A stretch of DNA of 22,201 nt from Hypsibius dujardini (GCA_001579985.1 LRSR01014582.1:1-22201); one strand, 5' to 3'. Shown: positions 11,477-18,143, counted from the first letter of the stretch. The notes: generated by a model from the letters alone, not told the origin. Numbers and translations are program-made.

Positions 11477-12033
11477 CAGATAGACAAGCAGACAGACAAG
11501 CAGACAGATAAGCAGACAGATAGACAGACAGACAGACAGACAGACAAGCAGATAGACAAGCAGACAGACAGACAGACAGGCAGGCAGGCAGGCAGGCAAC
11601 AGACGAAGCGACAGGAGATATCCATTTTTACAACTTGTCAGACAGATTTTAGCACATTTGTTTGTACAGTTCTCGTTTGGGATTAAACTTACCGTTTGTC
11701 TTATTTTGTGTTTGCAGAGATGCAGCAACCTTCGCCTCTATCCGGTCGATGTTGGCGGCCAGAAACGACGACTACTGCACGCAGCTGGAAAATCTCCAAC
11801 GGCAACTTCGCTCAGCGGAAGAGGAGAAACGGACTCTGAATTCGTTGTTGCGCATGGCGATCCAGCAGAAGCTCAATCTGATACACCGCGTCGAAGATTT
11901 GGAGTGCGTGTTGGACGGTCAACAGACCGCCCAGATGAGAAGGCGTGAACCCGCGGTGCGACAGCAAACCCAAGGCCAGAGCAGCGGTCGCGCCATCTTT
12001 CGGACACGACGAGTACGCCTGATACATAATTAG
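8013..12033 (+). CDS. BicD: Protein bicaudal D, dynein-dynactin cargo adaptor
   Basis: Exons 8013-8216, 8477-8637, 9590-10165, 10499-11353 and 11718-12033 join in matching phases to give ~703 residues (family range ~780-820). BicD proteins are coiled-coil dimers that link dynein-dynactin to Rab6 vesicles, nuclear pores or mRNA cargo. Coiled coil 1 occupies ~1-260. Its CC1-box reads SAQKG (residues 31-35), where the family has AAxxG. LFDEL at residues 291-295 matches the Spindly-type motif that binds dynactin's pointed end. A low-complexity Ser-rich stretch separates CC2 from the highly conserved cargo-binding CC3, in which [19 protein letters not shown] and [13 protein letters not shown] are diagnostic. 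The donors of exon 1 (GTGCGA) and the last exon are weak. The C-terminus is uncertain: reading straight on gives TAG at 12031, while splicing may add the exon at 12223. Confidence 0.9.
8638..9589 (+). other. BicD intron 2
   Basis: A 952-base intron begins with GTTGGT after AGG-coding phase 2 and ends CCGCCGTAG. It holds a five-copy 22-bp tandem repeat (9253-9362) and otherwise AT-rich sequence. No gene on either strand is supported. Confidence 0.6.
9253..9362. repeat. 22-bp tandem repeat, five copies
   Basis: The unit ctgccttattccgtgtctgt followed by gt recurs five times head to tail at an exact 22-base period, with single C/T differences in some copies. It lies inside BicD intron 2 and has no coding role. 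Confidence 0.9.
10310..10371. repeat. (CAGA)n microsatellite in BicD intron 3
   Basis: An almost pure run of GACA/CAGA tetramers lies within the intron 10166-10498. It is one of several such tracts in the window. Confidence 0.9.
11397..11600. repeat. (CAGA)n microsatellite in BicD intron 4
   Basis: About 200 bases of CAGA tetramers interrupted by CAAGCAGATA variants and ending in CAGG units occupy most of the intron 11354-11717. The long Cys/Leu/Val-rich frames on the opposite strand come only from this repeat. Confidence 0.9.
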
Positions 12034-12222
12034 GCTGTTGATGTGATTCGTTTATGGGATATTGTCTGTTCTGTGACTGTCTGCTTGCCTTTTGTTGATC
12101 TGTCTGTCTGTCCATCTGCCTTTTAGGACTGTCTGCCTGTCAGTTTTCCTGGATGTCTATCTGTTTGTTTTAAACTCCCATAAGTTTCTTAGTCTCCTCT
12201 CCATCTCCATGCCTTTTTTCAG

Positions 12223-12322
12223 GCCCCGACCTTCGGACCCCGATAGACAGTCCAGTGTTGAACGGAACGTCTCAGATCGCATCGAGCGGACGATTCGCTC
12301 TTTTCAAGAGATTGAGGTCTAA
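12223..12322 (+). other. Candidate alternative last exon of BicD
   Basis: A strong acceptor (CCTTTTTTCAG, ending 12222) precedes a frame ending SDRIERTIRSFQEIEV and TAA at 12320-12322. To enter this frame the previous exon must end in phase 2. The only phase-2 GT in range is GTGCGT at 11904, which would skip the Arg-rich tail. The GTACGC donor at 12013 would instead enter the other frame and stop at 12244-12246. This may be a real alternative end of BicD; it needs transcript data. Confidence 0.35.
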
Positions 12323-12892
12323 ATTTTTTTGGTTCTATCAAATATTCATATAGCTGCATGCATATATTCCCTGCCCGGTCATTTTTGTTTCACACCCGGC
12401 CCTGATCTTTTTTCGCCAATTGATCTTTTTTTATCGACCTACATCCCTGACGACTGCTTTCATTCAGTGGCAGGGACCTTCACTTCCTTTTTTTATTTGT
12501 CCTGGTGGTGTTTTTTTTTCTTCAGTTTTGATCACGTCGGTGCCGAATAGTTGTTTTGCTGTGATAACTGTTATTATTATTTTTTGTCAATCTTCAGAAT
12601 TGCCGTTGTTTCTTCGATGTGCCACAGCCGGCCCGTTTTGTAATATTTCGCCCCCTTGACACACGTTTTCTGTGTGTGAGGTGGAGCCCCTGTAAACTGG
12701 GAACGGAGGAGAAAGTCTCTTTGTTATTGTCGAAGCTGCGATAAATTGTGGGAAGCCCTGAATCTCCCCCCCCCTCCACCATCATCAGATGTTTCCGGGG
12801 CGAACCACAATCATTAGATGTTTCCGGGAGAAGAAGCCGCGTATTTCCTTACACGCGCAAGGCGGCATTAAATATACCACAAGTCGCACGGC
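12323..12892. other. Host sequence between BicD and the element
   Basis: T-rich, non-coding sequence. An imperfect direct repeat of 20 bases, atcatcagatgtttccgggg at 12781-12800 and a near copy at 12810-12829, has a 29-base offset. I see no gene. Confidence 0.5.
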
Positions 12893-12926
12893 AGGCAGGC
12901 AGACAGACAGACAGACAGACAGACAA

Positions 12927-12971
<45 letters not shown>
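12893..12971. repeat. (CAGA)n microsatellite abutting the mobile element
   Basis: CAGG then CAGA tetramers with one CAAA interruption run for about 79 bases. The AT-rich, viral-type sequence starts immediately after, so the array marks the last clear host sequence. Confidence 0.9.
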
Positions 12972-13298
12972 AGTAGTGGTAATACGGGAGTTCTGGCGCA
13001 ATTTTCTGGCACAATTTTATTTCCAACAAAAATGATATTTTTTATTTAATTCTTACTATTTTAAAAATTAGCTATTTTAGGGTCAAAACATATCTAAATT
13101 ACTATAAACTAGCCTATTTTCATTAACCATTTTTTAAAAATTTCTCAAAAACCCCTTTTTCGCGTTTTCGCGATTTCGTCTGTGAGCTCACAGACGAAAC
13201 ACCTCATTTTGACCATCTTTGAAGGAAGTTAAAAAAAACAGATGGGTATAGGGAGTGTGTGTGTGTGTGCGCGCGAAGTGATGTGTGTGTGTGTTGTA
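12972..13298. repeat. Candidate left terminal region (possible TIR)
   Basis: About 330 bases of AT-rich, non-coding sequence lie between the host microsatellite and the first element gene. They contain A/T tracts, a CGCGTTTTCGCG hairpin (13161-13172), a perfect 26-bp palindrome (13174-13199) and an alternating TG/CG tract (13255-13275). Position and lack of genes fit a terminal inverted repeat. The partner copy is outside the window, so this is inference. Confidence 0.35.
13161..13199. repeat. Hairpin and perfect 26-bp palindrome
   Basis: CGCGTTTTCGCG can fold as a 4-bp stem with a TTTT loop. Directly after it, positions 13174-13199 form a perfect inverted repeat whose left arm is TTTCGTCTGTGAG, with no spacer. 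Either could be a replication, resolution or termination structure. Confidence 0.85.
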
Positions 13299-14066
13299 TT
13301 AAACAGCCCGCATAGAGAACCATAATTCAAAGTTTACATCATTCTCTAATAGATTACTTCGGTCGAATTCTAATAGCTGTCCTGTGTTGTAAAATAGCTT
13401 CAAAGTACCAGTAAACTGACTATGTGGTGACACATCAACTCCCACAAAGTCATTACTTGAGATAATTATGTAATCACTATCATCTTTACCATCCATGAGT
13501 ACCAGTAACCCTACTATATTTGAAATATTAGTGTTATTGGAGGTGATGTGCCTCACCATTCCACTGTTTACAATATTAGGTAGAGTAACGTATACTAACT
13601 CTTTTCTTCCTGACTTACTCCAAAATGTTTTAGCAATGTAAGTGCCGGCTTCATATATTTTTTTCTCGAACCCCGTGTGTAAGATCGGACTATCGTCTCT
13701 GAATTCTATTTTGTAATTTGTCAGAACCTTTAGCTGAAGAAATCGTTTATCCTCATTGTAAACACTAAACTGTCCACTTCCTACTATTGCTTTATTAAGA
13801 GCTACAAGTAGTGATTCTATATTTCGATAATTATCAGTCTTTACCTCTCTATTAGTAATGTTAGCACCATGATGGATAATAATTTTATTCTCAGAAGAAA
13901 GCAGTGTATTGTGATTGCACCTCATATATCCATTATTAATATCACACACATACTTTTTATTATCAGAAAACTTCCAGCAAACTTGTGTGTCTAAAAGCTC
14001 CCCCACCCCTTTGTCTGAAGTAGAGGCAAACCCAAACTTGAAGTTGTCCACGACATAGCTCGCCAT
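13299..14066 (-). CDS. Putative virion protein, beta-rich, 255 aa
   Basis: The frame runs from ATG at 14066 to TAA at 13299-13301 on the minus strand. It has no signal peptide or membrane helix. The predicted strand-rich pattern, with blocks such as LVYVTLPNIVNSGMV (~165-180) and a closing LKLFYNTGQLLEF segment near the C-terminus, resembles an uncharacterised family common in animal Polinton-type elements. I link it to a minor capsid-type role only from that resemblance and its place beside other virion-like genes. It is divergent from the next gene with 37 bases between start codons, so the two probably share a promoter. Function is not established. Confidence 0.6.
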   Translation of the reverse strand: MASYVVDNFKFGFASTSDKGVGELLDTQVCWKFSDNKKYVCDINNGYMRCNHNTLLSSENKIIIHHGANITNREVKTDNYRNIESLLVALNKAIVGSGQFSVYNEDKRFLQLKVLTNYKIEFRDDSPILHTGFEKKIYEAGTYIAKTFWSKSGRKELVYVTLPNIVNSGMVRHITSNNTNISNIVGLLVLMDGKDDSDYIIISSNDFVGVDVSPHSQFTGTLKLFYNTGQLLEFDRSNLLENDVNFELWFSMRAV

Positions 14067-14103
14067 TTTTTTATTTACCCTCCTATATAGCTATAAAAAA
14101 ATC
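14067..14103. promoter_or_regulatory. 37-bp bidirectional promoter
   Basis: The gap between two divergent ATGs contains the palindrome CTATATAG (14083-14090) and TATAAAAA starting at 14092. The plus-strand TATA-like element is only 12 bases from its ATG, too close for a normal TATA box at -30. A second gene at 15201 has the same arrangement. Confidence 0.5.
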
Positions 14104-14712
14104 ATGAACACTTTCATCGTAACAGATAAGAACGGGGAAAAGTATGAGGTGACTAGTACTTCTTATACCTCTGCAGCAAAAACTGTTGCAAAAGAAATAC
14201 TTGATGACGAACAGCAGATGACTTTCGAAGTTACAGGTAAAAAGTTTACAAAGGTGATAGATATAAAAAAGAAGTCGGAAAAGTTGTATATTCAGAAGGG
14301 AGCAGGATGGAATCAGACTATTAAAACACAAGCAGGTAGTGGTGCTCTTCGTTCAAGCAATAAAAAAGCTACTAAAATCAATGCTACTAATACAAAAAAA
14401 TCTTCATCAGTTAGGTATAGTGGTAATACAAAAACTCTTAAGGGTAAGAACCATAAGGAAGCATTTCATCACAAATTAGGCAATGGATTTGTGCCAGAAG
14501 ATTTCCAGCTACCCGAGAATCCTTTACAACCAATCAAAATAAATAAAATACCTCATCAATATTATTTAATCCCTGATAAACAAACAGGAGGATTTTTACC
14601 ATTTCTTGCTGCTTTGATTCCGGCTGGAATAGCTGCGGCTAAAGCAGCGGCTCTTGGTGGGGCTACTGCTCTTGGTGGATATGCAGTCAATAAGATGGTT
14701 ACAAATAAGTAG
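14104..14712 (+). CDS. Core-protein-precursor-like protein (adenovirus pX-like C-terminus), 202 aa
   Basis: The N-terminal ~60 residues form a small mixed alpha/beta region (start NTFIVTDKNGEKYEV). Residues ~65-125 are rich in Lys, Ser, Thr and Asn, suggesting DNA contact. A charged segment is followed at ~159 by QTGGFLPFLAALIPAGIAAA, a Gly-Gly then a hydrophobic Ala/Gly-rich stretch to ~195, ending NKMVTNK. A basic body plus a Gly-Gly-preceded hydrophobic tail is the layout of adenovirus pX/mu precursors and of similar proteins in adintoviruses. In those, a viral cysteine protease cuts after Gly-Gly. That this site is cut here is inference, since no protease gene is in the window. The gene is followed 57 bases on by the next plus-strand gene. 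Confidence 0.65.
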   Translation: MNTFIVTDKNGEKYEVTSTSYTSAAKTVAKEILDDEQQMTFEVTGKKFTKVIDIKKKSEKLYIQKGAGWNQTIKTQAGSGALRSSNKKATKINATNTKKSSSVRYSGNTKTLKGKNHKEAFHHKLGNGFVPEDFQLPENPLQPIKINKIPHQYYLIPDKQTGGFLPFLAALIPAGIAAAKAAALGGATALGGYAVNKMVTNK

Positions 14713-14769
14713 CTTCTTAAAAGAACATTTTTTTTGCTTCCTTATAGTGTAAACACAACTTACGGTAAA

Positions 14770-15177
14770 ATGGAGTCATCATCATTTTCGAGGCTTTATC
14801 CTGAGATAAGCGACTTTAACGATATTCTTGAACAGTTCCGAATTTTCGTTAGAGATTTGAAAGAAGTGAAAAAAGAGGATAAGGAAACAATCGATGTCAA
14901 GCTTAAGAGATGCCGTCTCACGACTGAGAAACTTGCTATGTCGCCTATTAATCGTTTTGAGTATTTGAATCAGACATGCAACATCATTGAAAACCTTTTT
15001 GCTGTTATTAAAAAACCGAAACGATTGAAAAATATTGATCTAATATTGATTGGTATATTTCAGAAATACTGCAAGATGCTGAACGAGAAAATATATCTTA
15101 TTGCAAATGATACGAAACCTATCACCCAACCTTCTGCTCCGATTGAAAGTAGTCCAAGTATTTACCCAGAGATTTAA
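14770..15177 (+). CDS. Helical virion-associated protein with PSAP and YPEI motifs, 135 aa
   Basis: I use ATG 14770; the frame is open further upstream but without ATG. The protein is mostly amphipathic helix (residues ~15-110, rich in Lys, Glu, Leu and Ile). It is flanked by two YPEI tetrapeptides, RLYPEISDF near the N-terminus and SIYPEI as the last residues, with PSAP (about residue 122) between. P(S/T)AP and YPx(n)L/I are the classical late-domain motifs that recruit TSG101 and ALIX of the ESCRT pathway. The protein family is unknown to me. Its place between the pX-like and fiber-like genes suggests a virion or assembly role. Confidence 0.6.
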   Translation: MESSSFSRLYPEISDFNDILEQFRIFVRDLKEVKKEDKETIDVKLKRCRLTTEKLAMSPINRFEYLNQTCNIIENLFAVIKKPKRLKNIDLILIGIFQKYCKMLNEKIYLIANDTKPITQPSAPIESSPSIYPEI

Positions 15178-15200
15178 ATTTATAAGTATAAAAAGCAAAA

Positions 15201-15992
15201 ATGTCTTGCACACAAGTCTTGGTAAGCCAATTACAAAGTTCGAAAGAGGAATATGTTTCAGAAAATAAGAATAAAGACCTCGGTATAACACTATCCTCAA
15301 GTAATTCACTCAAAAATGTACAATGCTTAGACCCACTATCAATGACAACATCTGATGAACTGTTAACGCTAAAGATAGATACGCAAAAAATTAAGCCTGT
15401 TTTAGGTAAAGGATTAAAATATGAAAACGAACAAATTATCTTGCCATTAAACTCAAACGGAGGATTGTCGAAAAGCAACGGTCTTTCCATCGTATGCGAA
15501 CCACCTCTTTATCTCACTAACAACAAACTCAGATATGTAAAAGCAAGTACCCCCAGCGCATGTAGATTTATGCTTGAAACCATACTAACACAATCTAAAT
15601 ATACTTATAGTCCTGGCAAGTCATTAGGAACAGCAAACGTTTTCATTAAATCAGGATTTCTTTACAATCAGAAAGATTATGGTATGGGTGAGGATTCCAA
15701 ACTAGTAACTCTAAGCGGTATAAAGATTGCAGCAATTAAAACTGTTTCTATTTTTGCACAACTTAAAATGAACGGAGTCACAATGATTAAATTAATTAGT
15801 CAATATCCTACTACTTTTCATGCTTTTAATCATAATGTCATATATGAGAAGTCATTTTTGGCGATTGAAAAGTTCTATACCTTTAACCTCATCCACACAA
15901 CAAAAAAAGATGAAATTATTACTGCTGTTTTCAAAATGTCAGATAATGCTGAGATTAGTTGTTTGTTGCTGTTAGAGGAGCTATTTCCTTAG
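15201..15992 (+). CDS. Fiber-like attachment protein candidate, 263 aa
   Basis: Residues ~52-115 contain short repeats with the pattern hydrophobic-x-hydrophobic, turn with Gly/Asn or Pro, then the same again (for example KPVLGKGLKYENEQIILPL and NSNGGLSKSNGLSI, then PPLYLTNNKLRYV). This is the signature of triple beta-spiral shafts in adenovirus-type fibers. A ~60-residue N-terminal region precedes it and ~145 residues follow that could form a trimeric head. The penton-binding N-terminal motif of adenovirus fibers is not apparent. The start is ATG 15201 after TATAAAAA and an A-rich leader. The gene overlaps the integrase tail to tail by 38 bases. A cell-attachment role is inferred from the repeat pattern only. 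Confidence 0.65.
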   Translation: MSCTQVLVSQLQSSKEEYVSENKNKDLGITLSSSNSLKNVQCLDPLSMTTSDELLTLKIDTQKIKPVLGKGLKYENEQIILPLNSNGGLSKSNGLSIVCEPPLYLTNNKLRYVKASTPSACRFMLETILTQSKYTYSPGKSLGTANVFIKSGFLYNQKDYGMGEDSKLVTLSGIKIAAIKTVSIFAQLKMNGVTMIKLISQYPTTFHAFNHNVIYEKSFLAIEKFYTFNLIHTTKKDEIITAVFKMSDNAEISCLLLLEELFP

Positions 15993-16887
15993 CAGTAATA
16001 CTAGCAACATCATTAACAACTAATAACTCGTATTCTTTATACAGCCTTCTTACGTTAGTTTTAGTTTCAATGTTTTGCAATCTAAAGCGATGTTTAACCC
16101 GTTCAACCACTTCATATAACTCCGTACTATACCGCAATCGATCACCTTTATCAAATGTCTTTCTGTAGAGTGAAATACGTACTTTATTTCCAACTTTAAT
16201 TTTAGGCTCAATACTAACGTACTCCTGCTTGTTTTCATCCTGGTTATTAAACACATCTATTGGTATTGCTTTTATTGTAGAGTGAAAAGTGTTATTATAG
16301 TTATCTTGTATGTCTGGCAGCACTTTGTACCATGCTCTCAAACCTGTGGCGGTTCGCCACTTTTGAATCATCTGTGCCACTGTTCTATTTACTCGCTCTA
16401 CTATTGCGTTTTTGTTTATCTCATTAGGGTCAGAGAAGTAGGTGGTAACATTATTTTTTTCACAGTAATTGTTAAACTGCTTTGTATTAAACTCATTGTC
16501 TGCGTTTATGCTCTGAGGTTTGCCCATATGTTCAAACATCTTTTCTAGATTTTCCATAATAGTAGGAAAACGTCGGTTGGTCATTGGAATAAGTTGCAAG
16601 TAGCGAGAATAGACATCAATACATACCAGTATGTACTTGTAGTGGTTGAACATAAAGCGATCATAAATCATCACATCGATTTGGTAATTCTGCCTAGGAA
16701 AGTACGCGTTGACTGTATTAAATTTTTTTGGTTTTCTAGATTCCTTATTGACTTGGTTAGTGTACTGATTTTTAAGATATTTTTGTATCTCTATAGAAGT
16801 TAAATCTTTATTGTCCAGTTTATGTTTTAGCTTAGATACTGACTGGTAGCCGGTTTTTGGATCGTAGAAAAGACTTTTGAGATTCAT
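15955..16887 (-). CDS. Retrovirus-type DDE integrase of the Polinton/Maverick family
   Basis: The integrase inserts the linear element DNA into host chromosomes, producing short target duplications. From ATG 16887 it is 310 residues. The N-terminus (LFYDPKTGYQSVSKL...) is the winged-helix-like segment typical of Maverick integrases rather than an HHCC zinc finger, which I do not see. The rve core shows D71 (QIDVM), D130 (INADNEF) and E164 (NAIVERVNRT), with 33 residues between the second Asp and Glu, slightly fewer than the retroviral 35. The C-terminal ~80 residues (VGNKVRISLYRKTFDKGD... and YELLVV) fit the SH3/chromo-like DNA-binding domain. All catalytic residues are present, so it may be active. 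Its start codon overlaps that of the next gene in one CATG. Confidence 0.93.
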   Translation of the reverse strand: MNLKSLFYDPKTGYQSVSKLKHKLDNKDLTSIEIQKYLKNQYTNQVNKESRKPKKFNTVNAYFPRQNYQIDVMIYDRFMFNHYKYILVCIDVYSRYLQLIPMTNRRFPTIMENLEKMFEHMGKPQSINADNEFNTKQFNNYCEKNNVTTYFSDPNEINKNAIVERVNRTVAQMIQKWRTATGLRAWYKVLPDIQDNYNNTFHSTIKAIPIDVFNNQDENKQEYVSIEPKIKVGNKVRISLYRKTFDKGDRLRYSTELYEVVERVKHRFRLQNIETKTNVRRLYKEYELLVVNDVASITAKEIAPLTATNN

Positions 16888-17134
16888 GGCTTTAGATAAT
16901 ACCACAATGACTTTCTTAACTGAAACTGCAACTAGAGCTATTTCAGATACATGTAAAGATTACTGCAATCAGCAAACTGTTAATAGCTGGAGTAATGCGA
17001 GTTTGGGTATAGCTGAAATCTTATTTACCTCACTAAATATCATAATTAACTTTATTGTGTACAAAAAAATAAATGTAAGTAATCGTCGTAATAATGTTTT
17101 CAATCGAGAAGCATTGTTTAAGAATGATGTGTAG
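16886..17134 (+). CDS. Small membrane protein, 82 aa
   Basis: ATG 16886 opens a short frame with a polar N-terminal half (two cysteines in a CKDYC group), one hydrophobic helix (about LGIAEILFTSLNIIINFIV, residues ~44-62) and a basic tail (KKINVSNRRNN). The tail suggests a type III or Nin/Cin membrane protein. I do not recognise the family. The start codon shares three bases with the integrase start on the opposite strand. An ATG at 16907 is an alternative start. The 3' end overlaps the convergent gene at 17118 by 17 bases. Confidence 0.5.
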   Translation: MALDNTTMTFLTETATRAISDTCKDYCNQQTVNSWSNASLGIAEILFTSLNIIINFIVYKKINVSNRRNNVFNREALFKNDV

Positions 17135-17375
17135 TAACTGTTTTAGATCGAGTGTTAGTTATCATAAGTTTCTTAAATTTAGCATAGAGATAAATTGCAA
17201 TTACGATTGACAAAAGTATTATAAGGAAACATCTTATGATAAAACTGAAATCTATTTTAATGATATTTATTCCAAGTTCTGACACACAGTAATTCAACGT
17301 ATTATTTAAATCTTTTTTATATTCTTCTTCTTTAATTTTTGCTTCCAGATAGCTTCCTAGGCCCTTTAATACCAT
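17118..17375 (-). CDS. Small membrane protein, 85 aa
   Basis: From ATG 17375 the protein has a charged, helical N-terminal half (YLEAKIKEEEYKKDL) and one strong membrane helix at ~48-68 (IIRCFLIILLSIVIAIYLY), followed by a short basic tail. No family is recognised. It overlaps the end of the upstream minus-strand gene by 44 bases, as in a compact viral operon. It may pair with the membrane protein encoded convergently at 16886-17134, but that is a guess. Confidence 0.5.
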   Translation of the reverse strand: MVLKGLGSYLEAKIKEEEYKKDLNNTLNYCVSELGINIIKIDFSFIIRCFLIILLSIVIAIYLYAKFKKLMITNTRSKTVTTHHS

Positions 17376-17709
17376 TTTCCAAAATTTCAAGAAATTTGTT
17401 CACTCGTGTCTTTACGTGATCAACTTCACACTGAGGTAATTTTATAGATCCTGGAAGATCAATCTCAACTTCAGATTTATTTTTTTCTTCAAAATAATCC
17501 CGTGTTCGTTGTGTTATTGTGTCGATTATTTCGTCTTTTTCTTTTATTATTTGACAGCAATATTCTATATCTGAATTTCTATTTTCTCTCTCTTTTTGTA
17601 ATAATCTAGCGGATACCAGGTCTGTGGGAAACAGGGGTGCTGTTGTCAAGTCTTGTGATTGTTTCTTCGTCAGTGAGCTGGTTTTTTGTCTGTGTTTGGT
17701 TTCCTCCAT
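17332..17709 (-). CDS. Helical hydrophilic protein, 125 aa, unknown
   Basis: ATG 17709 starts a 125-residue, highly charged protein. The first ~35 residues are Ser/Thr/Lys/Gln-rich and probably disordered. The segment ~38-75 (RLLQKERENRNSDIEYCCQI onward) is a likely coiled coil, followed by a Pro-containing linker and a second helix. No known domain is seen. It overlaps both neighbours, 104 bases with the upstream gene and 44 bases with the downstream one, which argues for joint transcription from the promoter near 17900. Confidence 0.5.
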   Translation of the reverse strand: MEETKHRQKTSSLTKKQSQDLTTAPLFPTDLVSARLLQKERENRNSDIEYCCQIIKEKDEIIDTITQRTRDYFEEKNKSEVEIDLPGSIKLPQCEVDHVKTRVNKFLEILENGIKGPRKLSGSKN

Positions 17710-17896
17710 GTAACTCCTTTTTTATACATATGTTGAATAATGTTAGATACTTATAATAGGTGGTCCTTGAAATCTCTAAATTGCGACAAGTATCTTTGAC
17801 TGGCAAATTTCCCCTGTCAGAAATTATTGTTTCTTTTATGTGGTCTAAAGAATACCTTTTGTATTGACCAGATACTATATGAGAAAAATAGAGCAT
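17606..17896 (-). CDS. Helix-turn-helix protein, 96 aa, putative regulator
   Basis: ATG 17896 starts a 96-residue protein. Residues ~16-52 show an HTH pattern: SLDHIKETIISDRG, then NLPVKDTCRNLEISRTTYYK, like the DNA-binding domains of transposase/Fis-type regulators (an alanine or cysteine in the turn, Ser-Arg-Thr-Thr-Tyr in the recognition helix). The C-terminal third is polar and low complexity, and shares DNA with the start of the next gene in another frame. The start codon sits inside the first copy of a 10-bp repeat array that fills the promoter, so the protein is a natural candidate to bind it. That binding is inference. Confidence 0.6.
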   Translation of the reverse strand: MLYFSHIVSGQYKRYSLDHIKETIISDRGNLPVKDTCRNLEISRTTYYKYLTLFNICIKKELHGGNQTQTKNQLTDEETITRLDNSTPVSHRPGIR

Positions 17897-17950
17897 GTCA
17901 ACGGGTGTCAACGGGTGTCAGCATGTGTCAGCGGGTGTTAACGGGTGTTA
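17891..17950. repeat. Six direct repeats with exact 10-bp period (iterons)
   Basis: Blocks starting at 17891, 17901, 17911, 17921, 17931 and 17941 follow the consensus (a/g)c(g/a)(g/t)GTGT(c/t)A, for example acgggtgtca. The period equals about one helical turn, so the units face the same side of the DNA. They fill the divergent region between the HTH gene (-) and the plus-strand gene pair leading to the polymerase. This is typical of an operator array or replication origin. Confidence 0.8.
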
Positions 17951-18143
17951 AGGGATAATTATATAAACACAAAAAAATGTTTTTGTTGTTGTTTGTCAAT
18001 ACATCCTGGAGAAAGTGAGTACTGAAATGTTTCAGATAAAACGTGTTTACACAATTATATATGAGTTTTTAACATTGAATTTATTTTGATGTAGTAATAG
18101 CTGTATCGTACACAACCCAAACTTTGCCTACAAGAATTAGAAA
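17951..18143 (+). promoter_or_regulatory. Promoter of the 63-aa gene and polymerase
   Basis: TATATAA at 17960-17966 follows directly on the 10-bp repeats and could drive rightward transcription. The remaining ~175 bases are AT-rich with no frame of note. Confidence 0.4.

Noticed and set aside
11375-11728. Long minus-strand frame rich in Cys/Leu/Val
   Set aside because: It is the reverse complement of the CAGA array in a BicD intron.
12748-13049. Thr/Asp/Arg-rich frames over 12748-13049
   Set aside because: They translate the CAGA array and have no start or conservation outside it.
18013-18036. Tiny intron (GTGAGT to TTTCAG) upstream of the 63-aa gene
   Set aside because: About 24 bases is too short to be spliced, and no other gene in the element has introns.
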